A stretch of DNA of 64,000 nt, taken from positions 1-64,000 of the forward strand of contig PVXE01000011.1 of the NCBI GenBank assembly GCA_014444615.1, read 5' to 3'. The stretch's first letter is position 1. Each line of letters opens with the position of its first letter. This document shows positions 55,057 through 63,952 of this stretch, piece after piece. The translations under genes were made by a program, and so were the position numbers. The stretch comes from Tagaea sp. CACIAM 22H2 (GTDB lineage: Bacteria; Pseudomonadota; Alphaproteobacteria; CACIAM-22H2). A model generated the notes under the pieces. The model saw only the letters and a list, made by a program, of their open reading frames with translations. It did no database searches and was not told the DNA's origin.

Positions 55057-57633
55057 ATGCGCGACCCGCGTTCGAGTTCACCGACCCCGATACCCGGCCT
55101 TTCCGGCCGGTTGACCCTGGCGCGTTTGGCGCTGTTGTGGGAACGCGCCGTGCCCGCCTTGTGGCCGGCCGCGACGGTCGCCAGCGCCTTCATCCTGGCC
55201 GTGTTGTTCGATCTTCTGCCGCGCCTGCATGTGGCGCTGCATTGGAGCGCCTTGGCCGCTTTCGCCGCCGCGTTCCTGGCGGCGGTCTGGTACGCGCGCA
55301 AGGCGCTGCTGCTGCCGGACGCGCAAGCGGGCCAGCGGCGGCTTGAGACCGCCAGCGGTTTCGCCCATCGCCCGCTGCAGGCGCTGGGCGACAAGCCCGC
55401 CGGCACGCCCGATTCCGCGCAAGCCAAATTGTGGGAGGCGCATCGCCGCCGTTTGCTGGCGGCCCTCGCCAAAGTGCGCGTCGGCTGGCCCAAGCCCGGC
55501 ATGCCGGCGCGCGATCCGCTGGCCTTGCGCGTCGGTTTGATTCTGCTGCTTGTCGTCGGCGTGGGCGTGGGCGGCGATCGCGCGGGTGCGCGTTTGGCGC
55601 GGGCCTTGTCACCGGGCGTGGATACGCCCGCGATTCCGCCCGGCGCGTTGGATTTGTGGATCACGCCGCCCGCCTATACCGGTTTGCCGCCGGTCATCCC
55701 GCGCCACGACACCACGGAAATCGCCGTGCCCGTCGGCAGCCAGTTGATCGCGCAAGTCAGCGGCGGCCCCGTGACGCCGCGGTTGACGATCGATGCGCGC
55801 CAAGCGCCGTTCGCCCCGGTCGAAACCTCGGCCACCGCCGCCAACGGCCAGCGCCTGCAAAGCTGGCGCGCTGGCGCGGAACTCGTCGATGGGCAATCGC
55901 TGGCGATCGATCAGGGCAACGCGTCGCTGGGCTCTTGGAAGCTGCGCTTGATCCCCGACGCGGCGCCCAGCGTCGAATACCCGCAAGCGCCGCAGCGCAC
56001 GCGCCGTGCGGCGTTGAAGCTCGATTATCTCGCCAAGGACGATTACGGCATCGCGGGCGTGGTCGCGGAAATCCGCCGCCCGAATGTCGAAGGGCCGGGC
56101 GCGCCGATCGATTTGAACCTGCCGCTGCCGGGGCCGCGCTTGAAGGAAGCGACGGCGTCGAGCTTCCACGATCTTTCCGCCCATCCTTGGGCCGGGCTGC
56201 CGGTGAAGCTGACGTTGCGCGCGACCGATGTCGCGGGCCAAACGGGCGTTTCGGAAACCATCGACCTTGTGATGCCCGAACGCAGCTTCGAGCATCCGGT
56301 CGCGCGCGCCATCGTCGAACAGCGCAAGCTGCTGGTGGCCGACATGTCGCGCCGCGCGTTGATCGCGCGCGCCATCGCCGCCATCGGCGCCAACACGCCG
56401 CAGTATTCCGACGATACGGTCGTGTTCCTGGGCTTGCGCACCGCCGCCCAGCGTTTGATCTCCAAAGACGCGACACCGGCGGTCGTCGACGAAATGCAGA
56501 ACCTGCTGTGGGACGTCGCCTTGCGCATCGAGGACGGGCGCTTGTCGTCGGCCGAACGCGAGTTGCGCGCGATCCAGCAGCGTTTGCAGGATGCGCTCGC
56601 CAACAACGCGCCCGACGCCGAAATCGAAAAACTGATGCAGGAATTGCAGCAGGCGATCGACCGCTATCTGCAGGCGATGATCGAAAACGCGATGCGCAAT
56701 CCCGAACAGGCGCAGCGCCGCGATCCGAACGCCGATCGCAGCCAGCGTTTGGAGCGTCAGGATCTGCAACGATTGCTGGACCAGGCCCGCCAATTGGCGC
56801 GCACGGGTGCCCGCGACGCGGCGCGCGATCTGCTGTCGCGCTTGCAAGAGATGCTGGAGAATCTGCGCACGATGCAGGCCCAGCGCGGCGACAATCAGCA
56901 GGGCCAGCAAGGCCAGCCCGGCGACCAGGGCGCCCAGGAAATGATGCGCAGCCTGCAGGAGCTGATGCAGCGCCAGCAGCAGCTGACCGATCGCACCTTC
57001 CGCCGCTCGCAGCAGAACCGCCCCGGTCAATTCCGCCCCGGCCAGCAAGGCCAGCAAGGCCAACAGGGGCAGCGCGGCCAGCAGGGGCAGCAAGGACAAC
57101 AGGGCCAGCAAGGCGAAGGCGACGGTGAAGGCGACGCGGGCGAACAGGACGCGCTGCGCGGGGCGCTGGGCGACATGATGCGCCAATTCGGCGAGATGAT
57201 GGGGCAGGTTCCGGAAGGCTTCGGCCAAGCCGAAGGCTCGATGCGCGATTCGGGCGATCAACTGCGCCGCGGCCAGCCGGGCCGCGCGCTGCGCCCGCAG
57301 ATGGAAGCGCTGGATCAGCTGCGCGCCGGTGCGCGCGAAGCGATGCGCCAGATGATGGAGCGCTTCGGCCAGCAGCAGGGTCAAGGCCAGGGCGAAGGCC
57401 AAGGCGAAGACGCGTTCGGCGACCAGCAAGCCAGCGAACGCGACCCGGCCGGCCGCGACATCGACGGCAATAACGGCACGATGACCGACGCGTTCCAGCG
57501 CATACCGGGGTTGGGCGAAGGACAGATCATGCGGTCGCAGGAAATCCTGGACGAGCTGATCCGCCGCCTGGGCGAACGCGCCCGCCCCGAAGGCGAGCGC
57601 GAATATCTGGAACGCCTGCTGCGCCGGTTCTAG
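55057..57633 (+). CDS. DUF4175 / TIGR02302 family membrane protein
   Basis: An 858-residue protein of a family mostly confined to Alphaproteobacteria. Three N-terminal hydrophobic segments (about 35-85 and 165-185) are followed by an extracytoplasmic beta region (DLWITPPAYTGLPPV, KLDYLAKDDYGIAGV), then a helical coiled-coil part (MQNLLWDVALRIEDGRLSSA, residues 485-620) and a Gly-Gln-rich tract (about 650-690). It ends DELIRRLGERARPEGEREYL. The role is unknown; an outer-membrane or division link is sometimes suspected because of the neighbouring genes. GTG at 55051 is an alternative start. Confidence 0.85.
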   Translation: MRDPRSSSPTPIPGLSGRLTLARLALLWERAVPALWPAATVASAFILAVLFDLLPRLHVALHWSALAAFAAAFLAAVWYARKALLLPDAQAGQRRLETASGFAHRPLQALGDKPAGTPDSAQAKLWEAHRRRLLAALAKVRVGWPKPGMPARDPLALRVGLILLLVVGVGVGGDRAGARLARALSPGVDTPAIPPGALDLWITPPAYTGLPPVIPRHDTTEIAVPVGSQLIAQVSGGPVTPRLTIDARQAPFAPVETSATAANGQRLQSWRAGAELVDGQSLAIDQGNASLGSWKLRLIPDAAPSVEYPQAPQRTRRAALKLDYLAKDDYGIAGVVAEIRRPNVEGPGAPIDLNLPLPGPRLKEATASSFHDLSAHPWAGLPVKLTLRATDVAGQTGVSETIDLVMPERSFEHPVARAIVEQRKLLVADMSRRALIARAIAAIGANTPQYSDDTVVFLGLRTAAQRLISKDATPAVVDEMQNLLWDVALRIEDGRLSSAERELRAIQQRLQDALANNAPDAEIEKLMQELQQAIDRYLQAMIENAMRNPEQAQRRDPNADRSQRLERQDLQRLLDQARQLARTGARDAARDLLSRLQEMLENLRTMQAQRGDNQQGQQGQPGDQGAQEMMRSLQELMQRQQQLTDRTFRRSQQNRPGQFRPGQQGQQGQQGQRGQQGQQGQQGQQGEGDGEGDAGEQDALRGALGDMMRQFGEMMGQVPEGFGQAEGSMRDSGDQLRRGQPGRALRPQMEALDQLRAGAREAMRQMMERFGQQQGQGQGEGQGEDAFGDQQASERDPAGRDIDGNNGTMTDAFQRIPGLGEGQIMRSQEILDELIRRLGERARPEGEREYLERLLRRF
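57037..57130 (+). repeat. Gly-Gln coding repeat tract inside the DUF4175 gene
   Basis: Tandem imperfect copies of a 9-base unit of the type GGCCAGCAA/GGGCAGCAG encode a low-complexity GQQ tract. The units drift by synonymous changes, so the repeat is maintained at protein level. Copy number is likely to vary between strains. Confidence 0.75.
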
Positions 57634-58595
57634 AAAAGGCCGGTCAGCCAGGCCGGCAACGCCAAGCCCGAACCAGGGCGGTCGTGCAGCGTGATAACCA
57701 GGTTTTGCGCGGCCGCCGGCGGGTTCTCGAACACGACCGTGAATGCGGTTTCCTCGCCCGACTCCAGGTGCTGGGCATCGAGCGTCAGATCGCGGTCGGC
57801 GACCGACACACCCTTCTCGTCGATCAGCGACACACGCAGGATCGGCACGGCTTGCGCCGACGCCGATGCGTTGCGCAGCTTGCCGCTGACTTCCATCGTC
57901 GGCGTGCCGGCCGACGAGCCGCGCACCGGCGGCTGAACGGTGACGCTAAGCCCCGCGCCGGGGGCCGGCACGTCCAAGCGGAAAGCTTGGAACACCGCGC
58001 GCGATTGCGGGAAAGCCGCGACGACATCGGCGCGCATCTGAACCGCAAGGCCCAAGCCGACGATCGTGACCAGCAGCAGGATCCAGCCGATCGCCGCGGC
58101 GATCGAACGCTTGGGCGCTTCCGGCGGCTTGGGGCGCGGGCCCCGGCGGCGCGGCATGTCGTCGGCGGGCTCGACCGTCTCGGCGACCGTTTCGGCGAGC
58201 GCCTCCAGCGAGGGCGCTTCCTCGACCGGCGGGGCCAAATCGGGTTCGGGCGCAGGGCTCGCCGCGGGCGGCGGCGGGGGTGGCGGCGCCATGCGCGGCG
58301 GCGGCGGCGCGAAGGCGGCCGTCGCGGCGGGGGCCATCTCCTCCTGCGCGATGTCCAGCAAACCGCGACCGGCCGAACGCGCGGGGGCGGCGGGCGGCAT
58401 CGCGGCGCCCGGCTCGTCCTTCTTCAGGCGCTTTTCGGTGCGCGGAAAGCGGTGATTGACCTCGAGAATCGCCTGGCGCGGCTTTTGGACCCAGCTATGG
58501 CCGCAATTGCCGCAACGCACATAGCGGCCGCCGGCCCCTAACGCGTCTTCGGGCACGCGGAATCGCGACGAACATTCGGGGCAGGCGACGATCAT
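57630..58595 (-). CDS. MJ0042 zinc-ribbon membrane protein
   Basis: A 321-residue protein starting with an MJ0042-type zinc ribbon (VACPECSSRFRVPED, then VRCGNCGHSW with CxxC pairs), followed by a Pro/Ala-rich linker (about 85-130), one transmembrane helix (about 168-190) and a C-terminal extracytoplasmic DUF3426-like domain (SLIDEKGVSVADRDLTLDA, FTVVFENPP). The ATG at 58595 is set by the zinc ribbon. Divergent from ftsE and convergent with the DUF4175 gene, an alphaproteobacterial arrangement. Function unknown. Confidence 0.87.
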   Translation of the reverse strand: MIVACPECSSRFRVPEDALGAGGRYVRCGNCGHSWVQKPRQAILEVNHRFPRTEKRLKKDEPGAAMPPAAPARSAGRGLLDIAQEEMAPAATAAFAPPPPRMAPPPPPPPAASPAPEPDLAPPVEEAPSLEALAETVAETVEPADDMPRRRGPRPKPPEAPKRSIAAAIGWILLLVTIVGLGLAVQMRADVVAAFPQSRAVFQAFRLDVPAPGAGLSVTVQPPVRGSSAGTPTMEVSGKLRNASASAQAVPILRVSLIDEKGVSVADRDLTLDAQHLESGEETAFTVVFENPPAAAQNLVITLHDRPGSGLALPAWLTGLF

Positions 58596-58769
58596 GAGGG
58601 ACGTGCCGAAAGCGACTCCCAAGGGCGGAAACGCGAGAAACCCGAGACGTTTATAGGGGGCCTGGGGCGGACCCGGCAAGCTTGCCGGGAGCAAGCGCCG
58701 CGTGCCAGGATTCGGACGTTCTCCGAGGTGCGGCCGTCCGTGCCGAATTCCGGAAGGGTGCGGGACGGT

Positions 58770-59441
58770 ATGGTGAGCTTCGAACGCGTCGGTTTGCGCT
58801 ATGGGCTGGGGCCCGAAATCCTGCGCGATATCAGCTTTTCGTTGGCCCCCGGCAGCCTGCATTTCCTGACGGGTGCCTCGGGTGCGGGCAAATCCTCGCT
58901 GCTGTCGCTGCTCTATCTGGCCCGTAAACCTTCCCGGGGCACCGTCAAGCTGTTCGGCGAGGATGTGACCGCCATCGCGCGCCGCGACCTGCCGCCCCTG
59001 CGCCGCCAAATCGGCGTGGTGTTCCAGGATTTCCGGTTGCTCGACCATTTGCCGGTGATCGACAACGTCGCCTTGCCCTTGCGTGTGCAGGGCATCGCCG
59101 ATTCGCAAGTGCGCGAACACGCGGCCGAGCTGCTCGCCTGGGTGGGCCTGGGCGATCACCTGAACGCGCTGCCGCCCACGCTGTCGGGCGGGCAGAAGCA
59201 GCGCGTGGCGATCGCGCGCGCGGTGATCGGCCGGCCCCGCCTGCTGATCGCGGACGAGCCCACCGGCAACGTTGACGACCGTATTGCGGTGCGCCTGATG
59301 CGGCTGTTCGACGAGTTGAACCGCCTGGGCACCACCATCGTCATCGCCACCCACAACATGCAGCTTGTCCAGGAATCGCGGCATCCGGAGCTGCGCTTGG
59401 ACGGCGGCGCCCTCTATCAAACGCGCAAAGGTGCCGCGTGA
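58770..59441 (+). CDS. ftsE: Cell division ATP-binding protein FtsE
   Basis: A 223-residue ATPase of the FtsEX complex that controls septal peptidoglycan hydrolases. FERVGLRYGLGPEILRDI, Walker A GASGAGKSS, VVFQDFRLLDHLPV, signature LSGGQKQRVAIARAV and DEPTGNVD are clear. The ATG at 58770 agrees with the usual FtsE start; the upstream GTG at 58728 would add 14 residues. GTGA overlap with ftsX. Confidence 0.94.
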   Translation: MVSFERVGLRYGLGPEILRDISFSLAPGSLHFLTGASGAGKSSLLSLLYLARKPSRGTVKLFGEDVTAIARRDLPPLRRQIGVVFQDFRLLDHLPVIDNVALPLRVQGIADSQVREHAAELLAWVGLGDHLNALPPTLSGGQKQRVAIARAVIGRPRLLIADEPTGNVDDRIAVRLMRLFDELNRLGTTIVIATHNMQLVQESRHPELRLDGGALYQTRKGAA

Positions 59442-60331
59442 AGGGCCCCGGCGCGGAACTGAAAGGGTCGGAACTCGGGCTCGAGCGCGATCGCGAGCGG
59501 CGCTGGATCGCGGGCGTGATCGGCACGCTGTCGCTGCTCGCCGCGCTCGCCTTGGGCCTCGCCCTTGCGCTGTCCTCGGCCGGATCGAAATGGCGCGCCG
59601 ATTTCGAAGGCATCGCGACGATCGAGATTCCGGCGACACCCGACCCCGCGCGCCAAGCGCAACAGCTGCGCGACGTGCTCGATATTCTGCGCCTCGATCC
59701 CGCGATCGAAACCGCGCAAGCCTTGCCGCGCGAACGCGCCGAAGCGCTGCTGGCGCCCTGGCTCGGCGCCGAGAACGTGCGCGCCCTGCCCTTGCCCACT
59801 TTGGTCGATGCGCGGCTGAAAAAGGGCGTCGTCTTCGACGCGGGCGCGCTGGAATCGACGATCAAAACCGCCGCACCCGGCGCGCAAGTCGACGACCATG
59901 CGCGCTGGCTGGGCGGGTTCCTGGCCGTGGCGCGCGCGGCCGGAATCGTCGCCGTGGTCGTCGTGATCGCAGTCGGTATCGCCGCGGCCGGCGCGGTCGG
60001 CTTCGCGACGCGCGCGGGGCTGGCGATGCATCGCGAGGCGGTCGATATCCTGCATCTGGTGGGTGCGGAGGATCGTTACATCGCCCGCCAATTCGCGCGG
60101 GCGGCGCTGCGCTTGGCTTTCGTCGGTTCGGCCATCGGCACCGGTGCCGGGGCCGGCGTATTGGCCGGCGCCTATATGCTTGCAACCGCGACCGGCGCCC
60201 TTGCCTTCCCGCTGCCCACGCTTGATCCGCTGGGCTGGACGATTTTGGCCGCCGTACCGCTGGCAGCAACTTTGGTCGCGGCGATTTCCGCCTACGCGAC
60301 CGTGATGCGGGCTTTGGCGCGGATCGTGTAG
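59438..60331 (+). CDS. ftsX: Cell division protein FtsX
   Basis: A 297-residue permease-like partner of FtsE with one N-terminal helix (about 25-46), a periplasmic domain (about 50-155, QQLRDVLDILRLDPAIETAQ) and three C-terminal helices with the MHREAVDILHLVGAEDRYIAR block that defines FtsX. It starts with GTG at 59438, which overlaps ftsE. Confidence 0.93.
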   Translation: MKGPGAELKGSELGLERDRERRWIAGVIGTLSLLAALALGLALALSSAGSKWRADFEGIATIEIPATPDPARQAQQLRDVLDILRLDPAIETAQALPRERAEALLAPWLGAENVRALPLPTLVDARLKKGVVFDAGALESTIKTAAPGAQVDDHARWLGGFLAVARAAGIVAVVVVIAVGIAAAGAVGFATRAGLAMHREAVDILHLVGAEDRYIARQFARAALRLAFVGSAIGTGAGAGVLAGAYMLATATGALAFPLPTLDPLGWTILAAVPLAATLVAAISAYATVMRALARIV

Positions 60332-60342
60332 AAAAGGCACAG

Positions 60343-60885
60343 ATGAAACTCGTGCTGCTCGATCGCGACGGCGTGCTGAACGAAGACCGCCCGGATTACG
60401 TCAAGAATCCGGGCGAGCTCGTCATGCTGCCGGGGGCCGCCAAGGCCGTCGCGCGGTTGAACGCCGCCGGTTTCAAGGTCGCGATCTGCACCAACCAAGC
60501 CGGCATCGCGAAGGGCATTTTCGACGAAGCGATGCTCGCGCGCATCCATGCCAAATTGCGCGACGAACTGGCGCGCGAGGGGGCTTCGCTCGACGCGATC
60601 TTCCATTGTCCGGACGCGCATGCCTCGCCAAGGCGCAAGCCCGAACCCGGCATGCTGCTGGAGGCGATCCGCCAATTCCGCGCAAGCGCCGCCGAGACGC
60701 CCTTCGTCGGCGACAATCTGCGCGATCTGCAAGCGGCGGCCAAAGCGGGCTGCCCGCGCCATCTGGTGCGCACGGGCCACGGCGCCAAAATCCAGGCGGC
60801 AGGAATTCCGGCCGATGTTCTGCCCGTGCGCGTGCACGAAAACCTCGCCGCCGCCGTCGATGTTCTGCTGGGGACGCCGCCATGA
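60343..60885 (+). CDS. HAD phosphatase, GmhB-like (heptose bisphosphate phosphatase family)
   Basis: A 180-residue HAD-superfamily histidinol-phosphatase/GmhB type enzyme. DRDGVLNE holds the catalytic D7 and D9, CTNQAGIAKG the second motif, and KPEPGMLLEA plus VGDNLRDLQAA the last ones. In GmhB a zinc loop with four Cys/His residues precedes the KP motif; here only C-P-D-A-H remains, so metal binding may be lost. Substrate (heptose bisphosphate or another sugar phosphate) is not certain. It overlaps the YdcF gene by ATGA. Confidence 0.82.
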   Translation: MKLVLLDRDGVLNEDRPDYVKNPGELVMLPGAAKAVARLNAAGFKVAICTNQAGIAKGIFDEAMLARIHAKLRDELAREGASLDAIFHCPDAHASPRRKPEPGMLLEAIRQFRASAAETPFVGDNLRDLQAAAKAGCPRHLVRTGHGAKIQAAGIPADVLPVRVHENLAAAVDVLLGTPP

Positions 60886-61520
60886 GACGCGGGCGCGGCG
60901 GACCCTTCGCCTGGATCTTCCTGCTGCTGGTGACGGGCGCACTCGCCTATGCCGGCGGGTTCGTCTGGTTCGCGCAGACGATCGAGCGCGCGCCCGGCCT
61001 GGACGCCGGCGACGCGACCGACGCGATCGTGGTGCTGACCGGCGGCCCGTTGCGCTTGCGCGAAGGCCTGCATCTGCTCGCGGCCGGCCGCGGGAAGAAA
61101 TTGCTCGTCTCCGGCGTCTATCGCGGCGTCGAAGTGCAGGAATTGCTGCGCATCACGCGCCAATCGCCGCAGGAGGTCGAATGCTGCGTCGAGCTCGGCT
61201 ACGCCGCCGATTCGACATTGGGCAACGCGCGCGAGACCGCCGCGTGGATGGAGCGCGAAGGCTTCGCGTCCTTGCGGCTCGTCACCGCGAATTATCATAT
61301 GCGCCGTTCGCTGCTGGAATTCCGGCGCGCGATGCCCGACGCGGCGATCGTCGCGCATCCCGTCTTTCCCGACGGGTTCCGCATCGACGCGTGGTGGCGC
61401 TGGCCCGGCACCTTCGCGCTGGTGCAGGGCGAGTACCATAAATATCTGGGCGCGTTGATCCGGCCCTATCTGCCGATCCCGGCGCCCGAAACCGACCTCG
61501 CCCCCGGTGAAATCCCGTGA
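60882..61520 (+). CDS. YdcF/SanA-family (DUF218) membrane protein
   Basis: A 212-residue protein with an N-terminal transmembrane helix (about 8-30) and a DUF218 domain in the periplasm or cytoplasm. TDAIVVLTGGPLRLREGLHL, LLVSGVYRGVEVQELL and TLGNARETAAWMEREGF are characteristic, as is LRLVTANYHMRRSLLEFRRA. The family is linked to envelope polysaccharide or vancomycin sensitivity in E. coli (SanA). The start overlaps the GmhB-like gene and the stop overlaps plsC. Confidence 0.87.
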   Translation: MRRGRGGPFAWIFLLLVTGALAYAGGFVWFAQTIERAPGLDAGDATDAIVVLTGGPLRLREGLHLLAAGRGKKLLVSGVYRGVEVQELLRITRQSPQEVECCVELGYAADSTLGNARETAAWMEREGFASLRLVTANYHMRRSLLEFRRAMPDAAIVAHPVFPDGFRIDAWWRWPGTFALVQGEYHKYLGALIRPYLPIPAPETDLAPGEIP

Positions 61521-62246
61521 TCGCCTATACGCGCTCTCTGCTTTTCAATATCTGGTTTTTCGGCATCACGATCCTGTCGCTGATCGGCTCGCTGCCGCTG
61601 TTCCTGCTGCCGCGCGTTTGCGTCAATCGCCTGGCGCGCGGCTGGGCGTGGCTCGTGTGCCTGGGCTTGCGCGTGTTCCTTGGCGTGACGATCGAATTGC
61701 GCGGCCAGGTCGAATTGCTGCGCCAACCCGGCCTGATCGCGTCCAAACATCAATCGGCGTGGGACACGCTCTATTTCTATCTCGTCTGTCCCGACCCGAC
61801 TTACGTGATGAAAAAGGAGCTGATGCGCATTCCCATCTACGGATGGCTCGCGCGCAAGCAGAAGATGATCCCGGTCGACCGCAAGGGCGGCGGGAAAGCG
61901 TTGAAGCGCATGATCGACGCGGCGACGCGCGCCATCGCCGACGGACGGCAGATCGTCATTTTCCCGCAAGGCACACAGCGTGAAGCCGGGCGCGCCGACA
62001 TCCGACTATCCCTATCAGCCGGGTACGGCCGGGCTCTACGCCAAACTCAACGTGCCTTGCACGCTGGTCGCGCTGAATTCGGGTCAGGTTTGGGGAAGGC
62101 GCAGCTTCCTCAAACATCCCGGCACGATCCGCGTCGAAGTTTTGGGCGCGATCGCCCCCGGCATGCCGCGCGCCGCCTTCATGCGCGAGATCGAAACGCG
62201 CATTGAAGCCGCCAGCGCAAAGCTGGAAGCCGAGGGCCGCAAATGA
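61517..62246 (+). pseudogene. plsC: 1-acyl-sn-glycerol-3-phosphate acyltransferase with frameshift
   Basis: The gene for lysophosphatidate acyltransferase is split between two frames. The first frame (from the GTG at 61517) gives the HX4D motif KHQSAWD (H78, D83) and then FPQGTQ at 149-154, after which it continues into a basic nonsense tail. The next frame from about 61980 continues correctly as KPGAPTSDYPYQPGTAGLYA, LVALNSGQVW and so on to 62246. Removing one A at 61977 would give FPQGTRVKPGAPTS, restoring the invariant GTR motif. Either a real mutation or an assembly indel; the rest of the gene shows no decay. In E. coli this gene is essential, though paralogues are common. Confidence 0.85.
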
Positions 62247-63952
62247 ACCCCGCCGCGCTGCGCGCCTGGCGCTTGGGGGCGGGTTTCGTTCTGTTCGCTT
62301 ACGTCGCCACGCATCTCGCCAACCACGCGACGATGCTGATTTCGCTGGCGGCGGCCGAGGCATTCGCGATTCCGGTTTTCGCCTTTTTGCGCTCGCCGCC
62401 CGGCACGCTGCTGCTTTATGGCGCGCTGGTCTTGCACGCGTTCCTGGGGCTTTACGCCCTGGCGACGCGCGAATCCTGGCGCGGCATCAAACCCGCCGAG
62501 GTGTTGCAGCTTTTGCTGGGCGTCTCGATCGTGCCGTTGATGGCGGGCCACGTGACGCTGGTGCGCACCGGCAGCGAGGCTTTCGGCTACTTGCCCTTCC
62601 ACACCGCCGTCGTCGGCAACGCGACGCTCAATCCCGGCGTGACGACGGATCTGGCCATCGGGCTTTGCGTCGTGTGGTTCCACGGCTGCATCGGCATGGC
62701 GCATTGGCTGCGTTTGAAGCCGTTCTATCCGCAATGGCGCGCCACACTCGCCTGCGGCGCGATCCTGCTGCCGGTGCTCGCCTTGCTCGGCCTCGTCGCG
62801 GGTTCGCGTGAAGCCGAAGCGTTGCTCGCCGACCCGGCGTTCCGCGCGCGCTTCGACGCGGAATACAAAATCCCGCGCGGTGAAGCCTATGCCGCGCTGA
62901 CCGGCTATGCCGCGCAAGCCGTTCGCGGGTGGTGGATCGCGGTGCTGGTCGCCGCCACGATCGGATTGCTGCGCGGCCAGATGAAGCGGATGCGCGCGGG
63001 CATTGCCATCGTCTATCCCGATGGGCGCATGGTGCGCGTCGCCCCCGGCCTGTCGCTGCTGGGCGCGTCGCGCGTCAACAACGTGCCGCACGCCAGCGTG
63101 TGCGGCGGGCGCGGGCGCTGCTCCACGTGCCGCGTGCGGATCGCCGCCGGGGCCGCCGATCTGACACCGGCCGCACCGGCCGAACGCAAGGTTTTGGCGC
63201 GCGTGGGTGCGGATCCCGACGGCGCCGACGGCACGGCGATCGTGCGGCTCGCCTGCCAAGCCTTCGTCACCGGCAAGGGGCCGATTTCGATCGTACCGCT
63301 GCTGCCCGCTTATGCGAGTCCGGCGACCGCGCGCGGCGGCGACGGCTACGGCACGGGGCGTGAACTCGACATCGTCGTGCTGTTCGCCGATCTCCGTGGC
63401 TTCACAGGTCTATCAGCCGGGCAATTGCCGTTCGATACAGTGTTCCTGCTCAACCGCTATTTCGCCGCGATGGGCCGCGCGATCGAAGCCAATGGCGGCT
63501 ATGTCGATAAATTCATCGGCGACGGCGTGATGGCGCTGTTCGGCACCGACGGGCGCGACGCGGGCGCCGCCGCGCGGCTGGCGCTGGAAGCCGCCAAGGC
63601 GATGGGCGAAGCGCTCGACAAGCTCAATGCCGAACTAGCACACGATCTGAAAACACCGCTGAAGATCGGCATCGGGCTGCATGCAGGCCCCGCGATCGTC
63701 GGCGAGATGGGTTACGCACGGGCGATGCATTTGACCGCGATCGGCGACACGGTGAATGCGGCCAGCCGCATCGAAGGCCTGACCAAGGATTTCGGCGTCG
63801 AACTCGTGGTCGCGGAATCGGTGCTGACGCGCGCGGGAATTTCCGGCGAAGCGCTCGACGCGCGCGGCATCGCGGCGGTCGATGTGGATTTGCGCGGCCG
63901 CGAGGGAAAAGTCCGCGTGCGTGCCTTCCCGCGCGCCGTCGATCTCGGCTAA
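62243..63952 (+). CDS. Class III adenylate cyclase with SDH-cytochrome-b-like anchor and 2Fe-2S domain
   Basis: A 569-residue fusion. Residues 1-245 hold about six transmembrane helices with histidines H24, H28, H65, H103, H148 and H154 placed like the heme-b ligands of a succinate dehydrogenase anchor. Residues 250-355 are a 2Fe-2S ferredoxin with C287, C293, C296 and C338. Residues 375-565 are a cyclase: metal ligands D383 and D427, K423 and D502 (adenine-specific), N505 and R509 (transition state). This agrees with redox-controlled CyaC-like cyclases described in Sinorhizobium. The gene overlaps plsC by ATGA. Confidence 0.9.
   Translation: MNPAALRAWRLGAGFVLFAYVATHLANHATMLISLAAAEAFAIPVFAFLRSPPGTLLLYGALVLHAFLGLYALATRESWRGIKPAEVLQLLLGVSIVPLMAGHVTLVRTGSEAFGYLPFHTAVVGNATLNPGVTTDLAIGLCVVWFHGCIGMAHWLRLKPFYPQWRATLACGAILLPVLALLGLVAGSREAEALLADPAFRARFDAEYKIPRGEAYAALTGYAAQAVRGWWIAVLVAATIGLLRGQMKRMRAGIAIVYPDGRMVRVAPGLSLLGASRVNNVPHASVCGGRGRCSTCRVRIAAGAADLTPAAPAERKVLARVGADPDGADGTAIVRLACQAFVTGKGPISIVPLLPAYASPATARGGDGYGTGRELDIVVLFADLRGFTGLSAGQLPFDTVFLLNRYFAAMGRAIEANGGYVDKFIGDGVMALFGTDGRDAGAAARLALEAAKAMGEALDKLNAELAHDLKTPLKIGIGLHAGPAIVGEMGYARAMHLTAIGDTVNAASRIEGLTKDFGVELVVAESVLTRAGISGEALDARGIAAVDVDLRGREGKVRVRAFPRAVDLG

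Noticed and set aside
57037-57130. CRISPR-like or intergenic tandem repeat
   Set aside because: The repeat is in frame in the DUF4175 gene and drifts synonymously, so it is coding.
61961-61985. Programmed frameshifting as explanation for the split plsC
   Set aside because: No slippery heptamer or downstream pseudoknot was seen; a one-base insertion is simpler.
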